DNA of 64,000 nucleotides from Parvularcula sp964556115 (GCA_964556115.1 CAZKVC010000002.1:1-64000), one strand, 5' to 3'; counted from the stretch's first letter, positions 50,990 through 61,529 are shown. Notes: a model not told the origin generated them from the sequence alone. Program-made: numbers and translations.

Positions 50990-52755
50990 TGCTGTCCCTC
51001 ACCGATCGTCTCAGCCGCGTCGTGGGAGAAGCCTTCGCGGGGCAGGGCCTTGATTCGTCCTTCGGCCAGGTGCGGGCGTCCGACCGGCCCGACCTTGCGC
51101 CGTTCCAGTGCAATGGCGCCCTCGCGGCAGCCAAGGCTGCGAAGACCAATCCGCGCGCGCTGGCCGAAGGGGTGAAGGCCGCTCTCGAAGACCGGGAGGA
51201 GCTGGCCGAGGTCACCCTCGCCGGGCCGGGCTTTTTGAACCTGACCCCCTCCGCTTCGCTGGTCGAGGAGATGATCGGCGCGCTGAAAGCGGCCGAGGGC
51301 TTTGGCCTGTGGAAGAGCGAGCGGCCCGAGAAGGTCATCCTCGACTATGGCGGCCCGAACGTCGCCAAACCGCTTCACGTCGGGCACCTGCGGGCGGCAA
51401 TCATCGGGCAGAGCCTGAAGATGATCATGCGCGGCGCGGGGGATGATGCGGTGGGCGATATCCACCTCGGCGACTGGGGTCTTCAGATGGGCCAGCTCAT
51501 CGCCGAGATCCGCCGGCGTACGCCCGAACTTCCCTATTTCGAAGACGGCAAGACAGAGGGCTTTCCCGCGGAAAGCCCGGTGACCGTGGCCGAGCTGGCC
51601 GAGATCTACCCCGCGGCGTCAGCCGCATGCAAGGAAGACCCAGGCCGCATGGCCGAGGCGCAGGAGGCGACGGCCGCCCTTCAGTCCGGCCATCCCGGTT
51701 ACCGCGCCCTGTGGCAGCATTTCGTCAAGGTCAGCCAGGACGCCCTCGAGCATGACTACGGCTCTCTCGGCGTCGATTTCGAACTCTGGCGCGGCGAGGC
51801 TTCGGTCCACGACCTGATCGAACCGATGGTGGGCGATCTTCGCGCGAAGAACCTGTTGGAAGAGAGCGAGGGCGCGCAGATCGTCCGGGTTGCCCGTGAC
51901 AGCGACAAGAAGGACATCCCGCCGCTTCTGGTCATCAAGTCGAACGGCTCGGTGGGCTATGGCTCCACCGACCTCGCCACCCTCGTCGAGCGCCGCAATG
52001 ACGGCTTCGACCGCTGCATCTATGTGGTCGACAAGCGCCAGTCGGAGCATTTCGTCCAGGTCTTCCGCGCGGCCGAGAAGCTCGGCCTCTTCGGCGAGGA
52101 CCGCATGGAGCATGCGGGCTTCGGTACGATGAACGGCAAGGACGGGCGCCCCTTCAAGACCCGCGAAGGCGGCGTCCTGCGTCTCGCCGATCTTCTCGCC
52201 ATGGTGCGCGAGAAAGCTCTCGAGCGCGTCCGTGAGAGCGGCGTGGGCGAGGGGCTGTCTGGCGAGGAGCGCGAAGAGATTGCCGTGAAGGTGGGGCTCG
52301 CCGCACTGAAATTCGCGGACCTCTCGAACCCGAGGACCACCGATTACATCTTCGACCTCGACCGTTTCGTCGCCTTCGAAGGCAAGACCGGGCCTTATCT
52401 TCTCTACGCTACCGTCAGGATGCGTTCGGTCCTCGCCAAAGCGGGCACCAGTCTCTCCGAAGCGCTCGGCAACCCCATCCTGCCCGAAGCGGAAGCCGAA
52501 GGCGAGCTCGCGCGGGCACTTCTCGGCTTCGCGGATGCGCACCGCGCCGCTTACGAGAAACGCATGCCGCATCTTCTCTGCGAGCATGCCTACGGCGTCG
52601 CCCAGGCCTTCTCGAAATTCTATGCGAGCTGCCGCATCGCGGATGAGGAATCAGGGGCAGTCCGCGACAGCCGGCTCGGCCTGGTTGCGCTGACTTTGTC
52701 TCAAATTGAGACGGTTCTGGGCCTTCTGGGCATTGATGCGCCGGAGAGAATGTAA
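50989..52755 (+). CDS. argS: Arginyl-tRNA synthetase
   Basis: The 588-residue class I synthetase has an N-terminal Add-1 domain (1-100) and the HIGH-type motif PNVAKPLHVGHLRAAIIGQS. GDIHLGDWGLQMGQLIAE and GRPFKTREGGVLRLADL, which stands in for KMSKS as in many ArgRS, come next. The C-terminal DALR anticodon domain ends LLGIDAPERM. All expected parts are present. Confidence 0.97.
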   Translation: MLSLTDRLSRVVGEAFAGQGLDSSFGQVRASDRPDLAPFQCNGALAAAKAAKTNPRALAEGVKAALEDREELAEVTLAGPGFLNLTPSASLVEEMIGALKAAEGFGLWKSERPEKVILDYGGPNVAKPLHVGHLRAAIIGQSLKMIMRGAGDDAVGDIHLGDWGLQMGQLIAEIRRRTPELPYFEDGKTEGFPAESPVTVAELAEIYPAASAACKEDPGRMAEAQEATAALQSGHPGYRALWQHFVKVSQDALEHDYGSLGVDFELWRGEASVHDLIEPMVGDLRAKNLLEESEGAQIVRVARDSDKKDIPPLLVIKSNGSVGYGSTDLATLVERRNDGFDRCIYVVDKRQSEHFVQVFRAAEKLGLFGEDRMEHAGFGTMNGKDGRPFKTREGGVLRLADLLAMVREKALERVRESGVGEGLSGEEREEIAVKVGLAALKFADLSNPRTTDYIFDLDRFVAFEGKTGPYLLYATVRMRSVLAKAGTSLSEALGNPILPEAEAEGELARALLGFADAHRAAYEKRMPHLLCEHAYGVAQAFSKFYASCRIADEESGAVRDSRLGLVALTLSQIETVLGLLGIDAPERM

Positions 52756-52809
52756 ACGATCCGTCAAGAACTGTGACTTCCTCGCATCACCAAGACGTGA
52801 ATCTCAGCC

Positions 52810-52825
52810 TGTCACCGAACTGACA
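52810..52825. promoter_or_regulatory. Inverted repeat upstream of the TonB receptor gene
   Basis: TGTCA-N6-TGACA lies about 90 bp before the receptor start and could be a dimeric regulator site. No regulator can be assigned. Confidence 0.3.
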
Positions 52826-52913
52826 CAAAACCCAGAGCAAACCGTCACACACCGTCCCTAGTCGCGCCCCGGGGTCAATGAAGACCCTTCCTTTTCATCC
52901 GGGGACAGATACT

Positions 52914-55900
52914 ATGTTCGACAACCGTTGGGCCGGCGGCGCAGCCGCCCTCGCCATCGCAGCGTCAATGACGCCTGCTTACGCACAGGAAATCACCGCA
53001 TCGATCCGCGGCAGCGTCGTCACCTCGTCTGGTGCACCGCTGTCCGGCGCCACGGTCTCCATCCGCAACACCGAAACCGGCTTCAGCCGTTCGGCCACGA
53101 CCAACTCCGCGGGTCTCTTCTCCTTCCGCGGTCTGGGCGTCACCGGCGCATACGACGTGGAAGTCTCCTCTCCCGGCTATGACGGCGAGCGGGTGGAAGG
53201 CCTCATCCTCTCGGTTGGCCAATCTTCGGACCTCAACTTCACCCTGGGCGCCGGCGCCAGCGACGAGATCATCGTCCGCGCCACCCGTCCGGCAGGTGTC
53301 GAAGTCGCCGTCGGTCCGGCCGCGACCTTCAACCTGAACGATCTGCGCGAAGTGCCCGTCGTCAACCGGACGCTGCAAGACGTCGTCCGTCTCGACCCGC
53401 GTGTTTTTGTCGATGAAGGTGCAGGCGGCGTCGATCCGGTCCAGTGCGCCGGTCAGAACCCGCGCTTCAACTCGCTGACCCTCGACGGTGTTCGCCTGAA
53501 TGACGGCTTCGGTCTGAACTCGAACGGGTTCCCGACGGAACGCCAGCCCTTCCCGTTCGACGCCATCGAACAGGTCGCTGTCGAGCTCGCGCCCTTCGAC
53601 GTCCAGTACGGCGGTTTCACGGCTTGCAACATCAACGCCGTCACCAAGTCGGGTACCAACAGCTTCTCCGGCACCGCGTTCTTCGACTACACCGATGACA
53701 GCCTGTCCGGTGACAGCCTCGAAGGCGAAGACATCAACCTGCCGGAATTCGACGAGATCCGTTACGGCGTACAGGTCGCCGGTCCGATCATTGAGGACAA
53801 GCTGTTCTTCTCCGTCGCCTACGAAAAGCTCGAAGGTGTCAACGCCTTCACCCGGGGCCCGATCGGCTCGGGCGCAATCAACGAAGTCCAGATCACCCAA
53901 GCTGAGCTGGACCAGATCGCCCAGATCGCCCGTGACGTCTACCAGTACGACGTTGGCGGTATCCCGACGGCCCGCGACAACGAAGACGAGAAGCTTCTGG
54001 TCAAACTCGACTGGAACATTGCGGACAACCACCGCGCGAGCTTCACCTATGGTTGGAACGACGGCTTCAACACCGTTCAGTCGGATGGCGACCTGAACGA
54101 GTTCGAATTCGAGCCGCACCTCTATGAGCGCGGCACCGAGCTCAAGAACTATGTCGGCACGCTGTTCTCGGACTGGACGCCGAACTTCTCGACCGAGCTT
54201 CGCTTCGGCTATGTCGATGTCGACAACCGCCAAGAAACGATCGGCGGCACCGATTTCGGTGAGATCCGGATCGAGACCGACGACGTCAATGTCTTCATCG
54301 GCGGCGACGACAGCCGTCAGGCGAACGACCTGAACTATGAGATCTTCCAGTATGCAGCCCGGGGTTTCTACACTGCCGGCCTGCACAACCTCACCTTCGG
54401 CTTCGAGCGTGAGCAGTTCGAGATCTTCAACCTCTTCGTCCAGCATGTGGATACCGAGATCCGTTTCGACGGCATCGACAATTTCCGCACCGGCTTCGCC
54501 GACCGTGTCGAATACAACAACGCGCCGTCGCTGAACCCGCTGGATGCCGCGGTTGAGTGGGGCTACGCCAACAACACCCTGTACCTTCAGGACGAGTGGG
54601 ATATCGTGCCCGGCCTCACGCTGATCGGTGGCCTGCGCTACGACTTCTACACGTCCGAAGACACGCCGGCTGAAAACAGCGATTTCGTCAGCGAGTACGG
54701 GTTCACCAATGCCCAGAACCTCGATGGCGAAGGCCTCATCCAGCCGCGCCTGGCGTTCAGCTGGGAAGCTCAGGACAACCTGAATGTCCGCGGCGGCGTC
54801 GGCCGTTACTCGGGCGGCAACCCCAATGTCTGGCTGTCGAACACCTATTCGGCCAACAATGTGCTGCAGTTCGGCCAGCGTGGCCGGGGCTTCGGTCTGT
54901 CTTCGGGCGCCATCAACCGCGACGGCACCCCGCGGAACCCGGATTTCCCGACGCAGCTGAGCCTGCTCGACCCGGCGGTGAACTACGTTCAGTGTGAAGA
55001 CGGCGTGCCGACCGGTCCGGGCTGGTGCGTGCCCGAAGCTCTCGCCAACGCCGTTGCAGGCGGTACCGGCGACAACTTCGAGATCAACTATCTCGATCCG
55101 GACTTCGAGATCCCTTCGGACTGGAAGTTCAACCTTGGCGCGACCTACGTTCCCGAAGTCGCTCTTCCGGGCTTCCTGGGCGGCGAGTACACGATCAACC
55201 TCGATCTCCTTGCAAGCTTCAGCCAGGACACCGCGATCATCCTGCGTGGTGACCTCGAAGAAGACGGCGGTACGGTCGCCAATGGCGCACCGAGCTTCGA
55301 CAGTGTCCGTGAGGCGAGCTTCGTCCTCACCAATGCCGAGGACGAGAACAACCGTTCGCTGACCATCTCCGGTGCGGTTGCGAAGTCCTACGACAACGGT
55401 ATTGACTGGTCGCTGGGCTATGCATGGAACGATGCCGAAGACGTCCAGCCGATGACGTCGTCGGTGGCGTTCTCGAACTACACGAACCGTGCGTTCTTCA
55501 ACCCGCAGGCTGAAGAGCTGGCGACCTCGAACTACAACACCGAACACCGCTTCGTCGGCCGCTTCGGTTACGAGAAAGCCTTCTTCGGCGATTACGCCAC
55601 GCGCCTGTCGCTGGTCGGCCTTGCCGACTCTGGCCGTCCGTACTCGATCGGTACGCAGGATGCGGGCTTCTTCGGGTTCAATCCGTTCATCGATGATGCG
55701 CTCGTCCTCGACAATCCGGGTGACCGGAACGCAGAAGACGGCTCCTGGTTCGCCAAGGTCGACATGCGCCTCGAGCAGGAGTTCCCGGGCGTTCTTGAAG
55801 GCCACAAGACCTCGGCCTTCATCCTGGTCGACAACCTGACCAACCTCATCAGCGATGAGTGGGGCGTTCAGCGCCGGGTTCCGTTCCCGAACATCGTCGA

Positions 55901-55994
55901 TGCCGACGATCTCGCGGGCGGCCGGTCGCCGGAGCTTCGCGAAGGCGACGTTTCGCTCTACCAGATCCGCTTCGGCGTCCGCTACGACTTCTAA
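52914..55994 (+). CDS. Oar-like TonB-dependent receptor with carboxypeptidase-regulatory-like domain
   Basis: A 1026-residue outer-membrane protein with a signal peptide (to TPAYAQ). An N-terminal CarboxypepD_reg-like domain (about 20-105) contains SIRGSVVTSSGAPLSGATVS. The plug has NRTLQDVVRLDPRVF and FNSLTLDGVRLNDGFG, and a 22-strand barrel ends YQIRFGVRYDF with the terminal Phe. It imports or binds large substrates with TonB energy; the substrate is unknown. ATG 52914 has GGGGA upstream, while ATG 52878 would add 12 residues. A strong terminator follows. Confidence 0.92.
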   Translation: MFDNRWAGGAAALAIAASMTPAYAQEITASIRGSVVTSSGAPLSGATVSIRNTETGFSRSATTNSAGLFSFRGLGVTGAYDVEVSSPGYDGERVEGLILSVGQSSDLNFTLGAGASDEIIVRATRPAGVEVAVGPAATFNLNDLREVPVVNRTLQDVVRLDPRVFVDEGAGGVDPVQCAGQNPRFNSLTLDGVRLNDGFGLNSNGFPTERQPFPFDAIEQVAVELAPFDVQYGGFTACNINAVTKSGTNSFSGTAFFDYTDDSLSGDSLEGEDINLPEFDEIRYGVQVAGPIIEDKLFFSVAYEKLEGVNAFTRGPIGSGAINEVQITQAELDQIAQIARDVYQYDVGGIPTARDNEDEKLLVKLDWNIADNHRASFTYGWNDGFNTVQSDGDLNEFEFEPHLYERGTELKNYVGTLFSDWTPNFSTELRFGYVDVDNRQETIGGTDFGEIRIETDDVNVFIGGDDSRQANDLNYEIFQYAARGFYTAGLHNLTFGFEREQFEIFNLFVQHVDTEIRFDGIDNFRTGFADRVEYNNAPSLNPLDAAVEWGYANNTLYLQDEWDIVPGLTLIGGLRYDFYTSEDTPAENSDFVSEYGFTNAQNLDGEGLIQPRLAFSWEAQDNLNVRGGVGRYSGGNPNVWLSNTYSANNVLQFGQRGRGFGLSSGAINRDGTPRNPDFPTQLSLLDPAVNYVQCEDGVPTGPGWCVPEALANAVAGGTGDNFEINYLDPDFEIPSDWKFNLGATYVPEVALPGFLGGEYTINLDLLASFSQDTAIILRGDLEEDGGTVANGAPSFDSVREASFVLTNAEDENNRSLTISGAVAKSYDNGIDWSLGYAWNDAEDVQPMTSSVAFSNYTNRAFFNPQAEELATSNYNTEHRFVGRFGYEKAFFGDYATRLSLVGLADSGRPYSIGTQDAGFFGFNPFIDDALVLDNPGDRNAEDGSWFAKVDMRLEQEFPGVLEGHKTSAFILVDNLTNLISDEWGVQRRVPFPNIVDADDLAGGRSPELREGDVSLYQIRFGVRYDF

Positions 55995-56015
55995 GTCAAG
56001 GCACCATCGAGCAGG

Positions 56016-56041
56016 AAAGGGCGGCTTCGGCCGCCCTTTTT
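56016..56041 (+). terminator. Rho-independent terminator of the TonB receptor gene
   Basis: AAAGGGCGGC-TTCG-GCCGCCCTTT is a perfect 10-bp stem with a TTCG loop followed by further T residues, 22 nt after the stop codon. Confidence 0.9.
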
Positions 56042-56094
56042 CTTTGTGCGCCAGGGTAGGTGGCAAAAGGCGCGGCAGGCGCTAGACGGGGCTG

Positions 56095-58761
56095 ATGCGA
56101 GATCTGCCCAAGTCATTCGACCACAACGAAGCCGAACCCCGCCTCTACCGCGAGCAGGAAGAGGCCGGCCTTTTCAAGCCCTCCGGCACCGGTGAGCCCT
56201 TCTGCATGGTCATCCCGCCGCCGAATGTGACGGGCAGCCTTCATGTGGGCCACGCGCTCAACAACACGCTGCAGGACGTCCTCTGCCGCTTCAAGCGGCG
56301 GCAGGGCCGCAAGGTGCTCTGGCAATACGGCGTCGATCACGCAGGGATCGCGACCCAGATGGTGGTCGAGCGCCAGATGGCCGAACGCGGCGAGCCCTCG
56401 CGGCGCGAGATCGGCCGTGACGCCTTCGTCGACAAGGTCTGGGCATGGAAGGCCGAGAGCGGCGGCATGATCCAAGGCCAGCTCAGGCGGCTCGGCGCAT
56501 CCCTTGATTGGTCGCGTGAGCGCTTCACCATGGACGAGGGGCTGTCGGCCGCGGTACGCAAGGTCTTTGTCGATCTTTACGAGGACGGCCTCATTTACCG
56601 CGACAAGCGGTTGGTGAACTGGGACCCCAAGTTCCAGACCGCGATCTCCGACCTCGAGGTCGAAAACCGCGAGGTCCAGGGCAAGATGTGGAACTTCGCC
56701 TATCCGCTGGCCGATGGGCCGGTGGACGGCATCTCGGAGATCGTCATCGCCACCACCCGCCCCGAGACGATGCTTGGGGATGGCGCCGTGGCCGTGCATC
56801 CCGATGACGAGCGCTACAGGAACCTCATTGGCAAGAAAGTCCGCCTGCCGATCGCCGATCGCCTGATCCCCATCATCGCGGACGAGTATCCCGATCCCGA
56901 GCTTGGCACGGGCGCGGTGAAGATCACCGGCGCCCACGATTTCAACGACTTCGAGGTTGCCCGGCGTCACGATATTCCGCTGATCGAGCTGATGGATAGC
57001 GAAGCCCGCCTTATCGCCACGCCGCAGAACCAGGTTCCTGAACGCTTCGGCGGGATGGACCGGTTCGACGCGCGCAAGAAGGTCGTCGAAGAGATCGAGG
57101 CGCTCGGCCTCCTGCGCGGCATCGACGACAAGGCGATCATGCAGCCCTTTGGTGACCGCTCGGGCGTGGTGATCGAGCCCATGCTGACGAACCAGTGGTA
57201 TGTCGATGCCAAGACCCTGGCGGGCCCGGCGATCGAGGCTGTGAAGTCCGGCAAGACGCGGTTCGTGCCGGAAAACTGGTCGAAGACCTATTTCAACTGG
57301 ATGGACAATATCGAGCCTTGGTGCATTTCGCGCCAGCTTTGGTGGGGCCACCGCATTCCCGTCTGGTACGGGCCGGACGGCGAGGCCTTCTGCGCCGAAG
57401 ACGAGGCAAGCGCACATCGTCTGGCGACGGAGCATTATGGCGAGGCCGTCGACCTGACTCAGGATTCGGATGTTCTCGATACCTGGTTTTCGTCGGCCCT
57501 CTGGCCGTTCTCGACCCTCGGCTGGCCCGAAGACACCAGGGAGCTTGCCGAGTTCTACCCCACCGCCGTCCTGTCGACCGCCTTCGACATCATCTTTTTC
57601 TGGGTCGCCCGGATGATGATGATGGCGCTTCACTTCCGCAAGGAAGTTCCGTTCCATACGGTCTATATTCACGCCCTCGTTCGCGACGAGAACGGGCAGA
57701 AAATGTCCAAGTCCAAGGGTAATGTCGTCGACCCGATCGAGTTCATGGACGAGTACGGCGCGGATGCCCTTCGCTTCACGCTGGCGAGCCAGGCCACCCA
57801 GGGCCGGGATCTGTCGCTTTCGAAGCAGCGGGTCGAAGGCTACAGGAACTTCCGGACCAAGCTCTGGAATGCTGCCCGTTTCCTTCAGCTTCGCGATGTT
57901 CCGATTGCCGATGAAGAGACCGATCCTGCTTCCCTGAAGCTGCCGCTGAACCGCTGGATCCGCCACGAAGCCTCGAAGATGGCGCAGGAAGTCGGGCGGG
58001 CGCTCGATGCCTACCGCTTCGACGAGGCGGCGGCTGCGGTCTACCAGTTCGCATGGGGAACTTATTGCGACTGGTATCTCGAGTTGAGCAAACCCGTTCT
58101 CGACGAAGGAGAGGCCGAAGCGGTCGCGGAGACCAGGGCGGTCCTCGGTGATACCTTGCGGACGATCCTCATCTGCCTCGAGCCTTTCATGCCTTTCGTC
58201 ACCCGTGAGATCTTCGCGGCCATGAGTAGCGAGGGCGCCGGTTTCGATGCGCTGTCATGGCCGACGTCCGGGTTTTCGGACGATGCTGCCGCTTCGGAGC
58301 TGGCCCGTACCATCGAGCTCATCTCCTCGATCCGCAGCACCCGGACAGAGCTCAATGTCCCGGTGGCGGCGAAGCTGCCTCTCGCCGCGATCGACCCTTC
58401 GGAGGAGGCGGGCAGAATGCTGCGCGGCCAGGACGCTGCCATCAAGCGGCTTGCGCGGATCGAAACCATCAGTGTCGAGAGTGAAGCGCCAAAAGGTGCT
58501 GTCGAGATCGTCAGTGGGGGCACGACCTACGCTCTCCCGGTTCTCGACGTGATCGACCTTCAGGCGGAACTGGCTCGCCTCGACAAGGAGATCGCTGCCG
58601 CCGAAGGCCAGCTCAGGAAGGCCGAAGGCAAGCTCTCCAACGAGCGCTTCGTCTCGAAGGCTCCGGCGGAAGTAGTCGAGGAAGAAAAGCGCCGTGCGGA
58701 AAGCTTCGGTGAAGAGGTGAAGACCCTGAAGGCTGCAAAAGAGCGCCTCGCAAATCTTTAG
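56095..58761 (+). CDS. valS: Valyl-tRNA synthetase
   Basis: The 888-residue class I synthetase has the HIGH motif PPPNVTGSLHVGHALNNTLQ and an editing domain (about 190-330, TTRPETMLGDGAVAVHPDD). The Trp-rich segment WCISRQLWWGHRIPVWYG and KMSKS in NGQKMSKSKGNVVDP follow. Then come an anticodon-binding domain and the C-terminal coiled-coil arm (DLQAELARLDKEIAAAEGQL). Its end overlaps the convergent gamma-glutamyltransferase gene by 4 nt. Confidence 0.97.
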   Translation: MRDLPKSFDHNEAEPRLYREQEEAGLFKPSGTGEPFCMVIPPPNVTGSLHVGHALNNTLQDVLCRFKRRQGRKVLWQYGVDHAGIATQMVVERQMAERGEPSRREIGRDAFVDKVWAWKAESGGMIQGQLRRLGASLDWSRERFTMDEGLSAAVRKVFVDLYEDGLIYRDKRLVNWDPKFQTAISDLEVENREVQGKMWNFAYPLADGPVDGISEIVIATTRPETMLGDGAVAVHPDDERYRNLIGKKVRLPIADRLIPIIADEYPDPELGTGAVKITGAHDFNDFEVARRHDIPLIELMDSEARLIATPQNQVPERFGGMDRFDARKKVVEEIEALGLLRGIDDKAIMQPFGDRSGVVIEPMLTNQWYVDAKTLAGPAIEAVKSGKTRFVPENWSKTYFNWMDNIEPWCISRQLWWGHRIPVWYGPDGEAFCAEDEASAHRLATEHYGEAVDLTQDSDVLDTWFSSALWPFSTLGWPEDTRELAEFYPTAVLSTAFDIIFFWVARMMMMALHFRKEVPFHTVYIHALVRDENGQKMSKSKGNVVDPIEFMDEYGADALRFTLASQATQGRDLSLSKQRVEGYRNFRTKLWNAARFLQLRDVPIADEETDPASLKLPLNRWIRHEASKMAQEVGRALDAYRFDEAAAAVYQFAWGTYCDWYLELSKPVLDEGEAEAVAETRAVLGDTLRTILICLEPFMPFVTREIFAAMSSEGAGFDALSWPTSGFSDDAAASELARTIELISSIRSTRTELNVPVAAKLPLAAIDPSEEAGRMLRGQDAAIKRLARIETISVESEAPKGAVEIVSGGTTYALPVLDVIDLQAELARLDKEIAAAEGQLRKAEGKLSNERFVSKAPAEVVEEEKRRAESFGEEVKTLKAAKERLANL

Positions 58762-60503
58762 GGCGTGCCCATCCGGGCCGAACCTTCCCGGCGGGGATCG
58801 ACCACCAGGTCGATCTCGCCACCTTGCACGGTGAAGCCGTAAAGGCCCGAGGACAGCTCGCGCGCGGTCACTTCATAGCCAAGCTCGCGCAGGGCAGCCT
58901 CAGTCTCCGGGGCGCCGCTCTCGACGATCACCGATCCCCGCGGCACCACGACATGAGCCTTCAGGATGGCCTCGGACAGCTTTTCGCCCGTGGCCAGATG
59001 ATCGATCAGCGGCCGGGCGACGTAACCGATGATGGCGCTGCCGCCCGGGCTGCCGATAGCACCGATCGGGCTGCCCTCGTCGCCGAAGATGATCACTGGC
59101 GTCATCGAACTCATAGGCCGCTTGCCGGGCCCCGGTGCGTTGACGGACGGCCTGCCGTCGATCTCGGGAAGGCGGGCAAAGTCCGTCAGCTGATTATTGA
59201 GAACCATACCGCCTGCCATCATCTGGCTGCCGAACGGCATTTCGACGCTGGCGGTCATGGAAACGACATTACCGTCCCCGTCCCTGATCGAAAAGTGGGT
59301 GGTGGAGGGCACTTCATAGGCGCTGTCATCGGCCCGTTCGTCACGAAGAGCCGCGCCGTCAGGATCGCCGGGCTCCACCACGTCAAGCGGGCTTCCGCCG
59401 ATCAGTTCACTGCGTTCTGAAAGGTAATCGTCCGAGACCAGCCGTTCGACGAGGGCGTCGGCGCCCAGCCCTTCGGTACCCATGGCCGTCGGATCGCCAA
59501 GGAAACGTCCGCGGTCGGCATAAGCGAGGCGTGAAACTTCGAGATAGGCGAGAAGCGCGTCATCTGTCGCCGTGCCGGGCGCGCGCATTTCCATCATGCG
59601 CAGGATCTGCAGCAGGGTGACACCGCCTGAACTCGGGGGCGGCATGGAGCAGACCTTCCGCTCATAGACATCGGCACAGACGGGCTCACGGACGATCGGC
59701 TCATAGGCCAGGAAATCATCCATCAGGATGGTCGGCTCGCCCGTCTTTTCGTTGACCCGGGCGACGATCGCCTCGGCGATCTCACCGCCGTAGAACCCAG
59801 CGGCGCCCTGCGACGCGATGGTCGATACGGTCTCGGCATAGGCTTCGTTGCGGACCTCCCCGCCGATGGGGATGAGGGAGCCGTCCTCACGCAGATAGAC
59901 CGCAGCCTGAGGTTCCTCGCGGAAACGGGCGAAACGCTCGGCAGTGTCATGCAGGCGCTGGGGCATGGGGAAACCCTCCCGGGCCAGTTCTTCCGCCGGT
60001 TCGAACAGCGCGCTCCATTCAAGCTTGCCGTGCCTGCGGTGCGCCATGTCCAGCATGGCCACCGTGCCTGGGACGCCTACGGAAAAGCCGGAGGTCACGG
60101 CCTCGTAAAAACCCATGGCAGTGCCATCATCCTTCAGGAAAATCTCCGCATGGGCCGAGAAGGGCGCGGTCTCACGACCGTCATAGGCGATCAGTTCGTC
60201 CGCCGATGCATCGTAGAAGAGCATGAACGCGCCGCCGCCGAGGCCTGAGCTCTGCGGCTCGACAAGGCCGAGCACGGCCTGAACCGCGATCGCGGCATCG
60301 ACGGCGCTTCCGCCCCCTTCGAGGATCTTCGCACCTGCCTTGGTGGCGAGGGGATGGGCCGCCGCGATGATCCAGGGACCGGGCTCCGGCGCCTGTTCGG
60401 CAGCAGCCTCGACCGCCGGGGTTGCGGGTGTATCGCTACCGCAGGCCGCAAGACCCAAAGCCGCGAACAGGGCCGGCATGTACCAGCGTCTTGATCCTAG
60501 CAT
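58758..60503 (-). CDS. ggt: Gamma-glutamyltransferase, lipoprotein form
   Basis: The 581-residue protein hydrolyses or transfers gamma-glutamyl groups of glutathione and is made as a proenzyme that cuts itself. The signal ends ALGLAACGS with a lipobox Cys at 21. The large-subunit part has HPLATKAGAKILEGGGSAVD and SSGLGGGAFMLFYD. The processing site is STTHFSIRDGDGNVVSMTAS with the catalytic Thr, and GSPGGSAIIGYV comes late. The lipid anchor suggests periplasmic or surface location. Confidence 0.93.
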   Translation of the reverse strand: MLGSRRWYMPALFAALGLAACGSDTPATPAVEAAAEQAPEPGPWIIAAAHPLATKAGAKILEGGGSAVDAAIAVQAVLGLVEPQSSGLGGGAFMLFYDASADELIAYDGRETAPFSAHAEIFLKDDGTAMGFYEAVTSGFSVGVPGTVAMLDMAHRRHGKLEWSALFEPAEELAREGFPMPQRLHDTAERFARFREEPQAAVYLREDGSLIPIGGEVRNEAYAETVSTIASQGAAGFYGGEIAEAIVARVNEKTGEPTILMDDFLAYEPIVREPVCADVYERKVCSMPPPSSGGVTLLQILRMMEMRAPGTATDDALLAYLEVSRLAYADRGRFLGDPTAMGTEGLGADALVERLVSDDYLSERSELIGGSPLDVVEPGDPDGAALRDERADDSAYEVPSTTHFSIRDGDGNVVSMTASVEMPFGSQMMAGGMVLNNQLTDFARLPEIDGRPSVNAPGPGKRPMSSMTPVIIFGDEGSPIGAIGSPGGSAIIGYVARPLIDHLATGEKLSEAILKAHVVVPRGSVIVESGAPETEAALRELGYEVTARELSSGLYGFTVQGGEIDLVVDPRREGSARMGTP

Positions 60504-60550
60504 CCTCGGCGCCCCAGACAGTCAACGACGTTCATGGTTTGGGGCATGGA

Positions 60551-61528
60551 ATGGCGACGGGCAAGAACAACTGCATCACCGATGTGTCGGGCATCAGGGT
60601 CGGCTCGGCCCATGACGAGGCGGTGCGCAGCGGCGTCACCGTCATCCTGCCGGACAGCCCGGTGCGGGCTGTGGCCGATGTCAGGGGCGGCGGTCCGGGG
60701 ACGCGTGAGACCGATGCCCTGAGGCTCGATACCCTTGTCGATGTCATCGACGCGCTCGTTCTTTCCGGCGGTTCAGTCTATGGGCTTTCAGCTGCTGACA
60801 CAGTCTGTCGACTTCTCGGTGCGCGGGGCAGGGGGTTCAGCCTCATCGACCGTGAAGGGGTGCCGAAGACTCCCGTGGTGCCCGCCGCCATTCTCTACGA
60901 CCTCGTCAATGGCGGGAACAAGGACTGGGGTACCGCGCCGCCCTATGCGAAGCTTGCTGAAAAGGCCCTTGATAGTGTGGCCATACCGACGGCTTCGGGC
61001 CGCGTTGGTGCAGGCTACGGCGCCGAGGCCGGAGCCTATCCGGGTGGGCTCGGCAGCGCTTCCTGGGTGACACCGTCCGGCTATGTCGTAGGCGCCCTTG
61101 CGGCGGTGAACAGCTTCGGCTCCCCTTACGAGGAGGGCACGAAGCGCTTTCTCGCTGCGCCTTACGAATGCAATGGCGAGTTCGGAGGCCGGGGCGCGCC
61201 TTGCGCAGGCAGTTTCGCGGACATGCCGACCGACACCAAGCTCGGCGGAGGCCAGGGACGCAGCAACACGACGCTCTGCGTCATCGCCACTGATGCCGAT
61301 CTTCCGGCGGCGGCTCTCAAGCGGGTCGCGGTGATGGCTCAGGATGGGCTCGCGCGGGCGCTCCGGCCAGCGCACGGACCGACGGACGGCGATATCGTCT
61401 TCGCCCTCAGCACGGCGACGCACCCGGTGGAAAGATCGCTTCCGGCCATGATGGAGATCGGCAACACGGCGGCGGACACACTGGCACGCGCTATCGCGAA
61501 GGGTGTCTTCGAGGCGGAGCAGGGCTGA
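60551..61528 (+). CDS. P1-family (DmpA/BapA-like) peptidase
   Basis: A 325-residue N-terminal-nucleophile hydrolase with GIRVGSAHDEAVRSGVTVIL, VRGGGPGTRETDAL, LSGGSVYGLSAADTV and the cleavage and nucleophile region GQGRSNTTLCVIATDADLPA. Relatives are aminopeptidases active on beta-peptides or D-amino-acid peptides; self-cleavage before the Thr or Ser gives two chains. No signal peptide is seen. It is divergent from the gamma-glutamyltransferase gene. Confidence 0.92.
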   Translation: MATGKNNCITDVSGIRVGSAHDEAVRSGVTVILPDSPVRAVADVRGGGPGTRETDALRLDTLVDVIDALVLSGGSVYGLSAADTVCRLLGARGRGFSLIDREGVPKTPVVPAAILYDLVNGGNKDWGTAPPYAKLAEKALDSVAIPTASGRVGAGYGAEAGAYPGGLGSASWVTPSGYVVGALAAVNSFGSPYEEGTKRFLAAPYECNGEFGGRGAPCAGSFADMPTDTKLGGGQGRSNTTLCVIATDADLPAAALKRVAVMAQDGLARALRPAHGPTDGDIVFALSTATHPVERSLPAMMEIGNTAADTLARAIAKGVFEAEQG

Positions 61529-61529
61529 A

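Noticed and set aside
52965..56066. A 1033-codon open frame antisense to the TonB receptor
   Set aside because: It mirrors the codon pattern of the receptor on the other strand. The composition is unnatural and no motif is seen.
56113..57966. A 617-codon open frame antisense to valS
   Set aside because: It is a shadow of a GC-rich real gene. The valS motifs are unmistakable on the plus strand.
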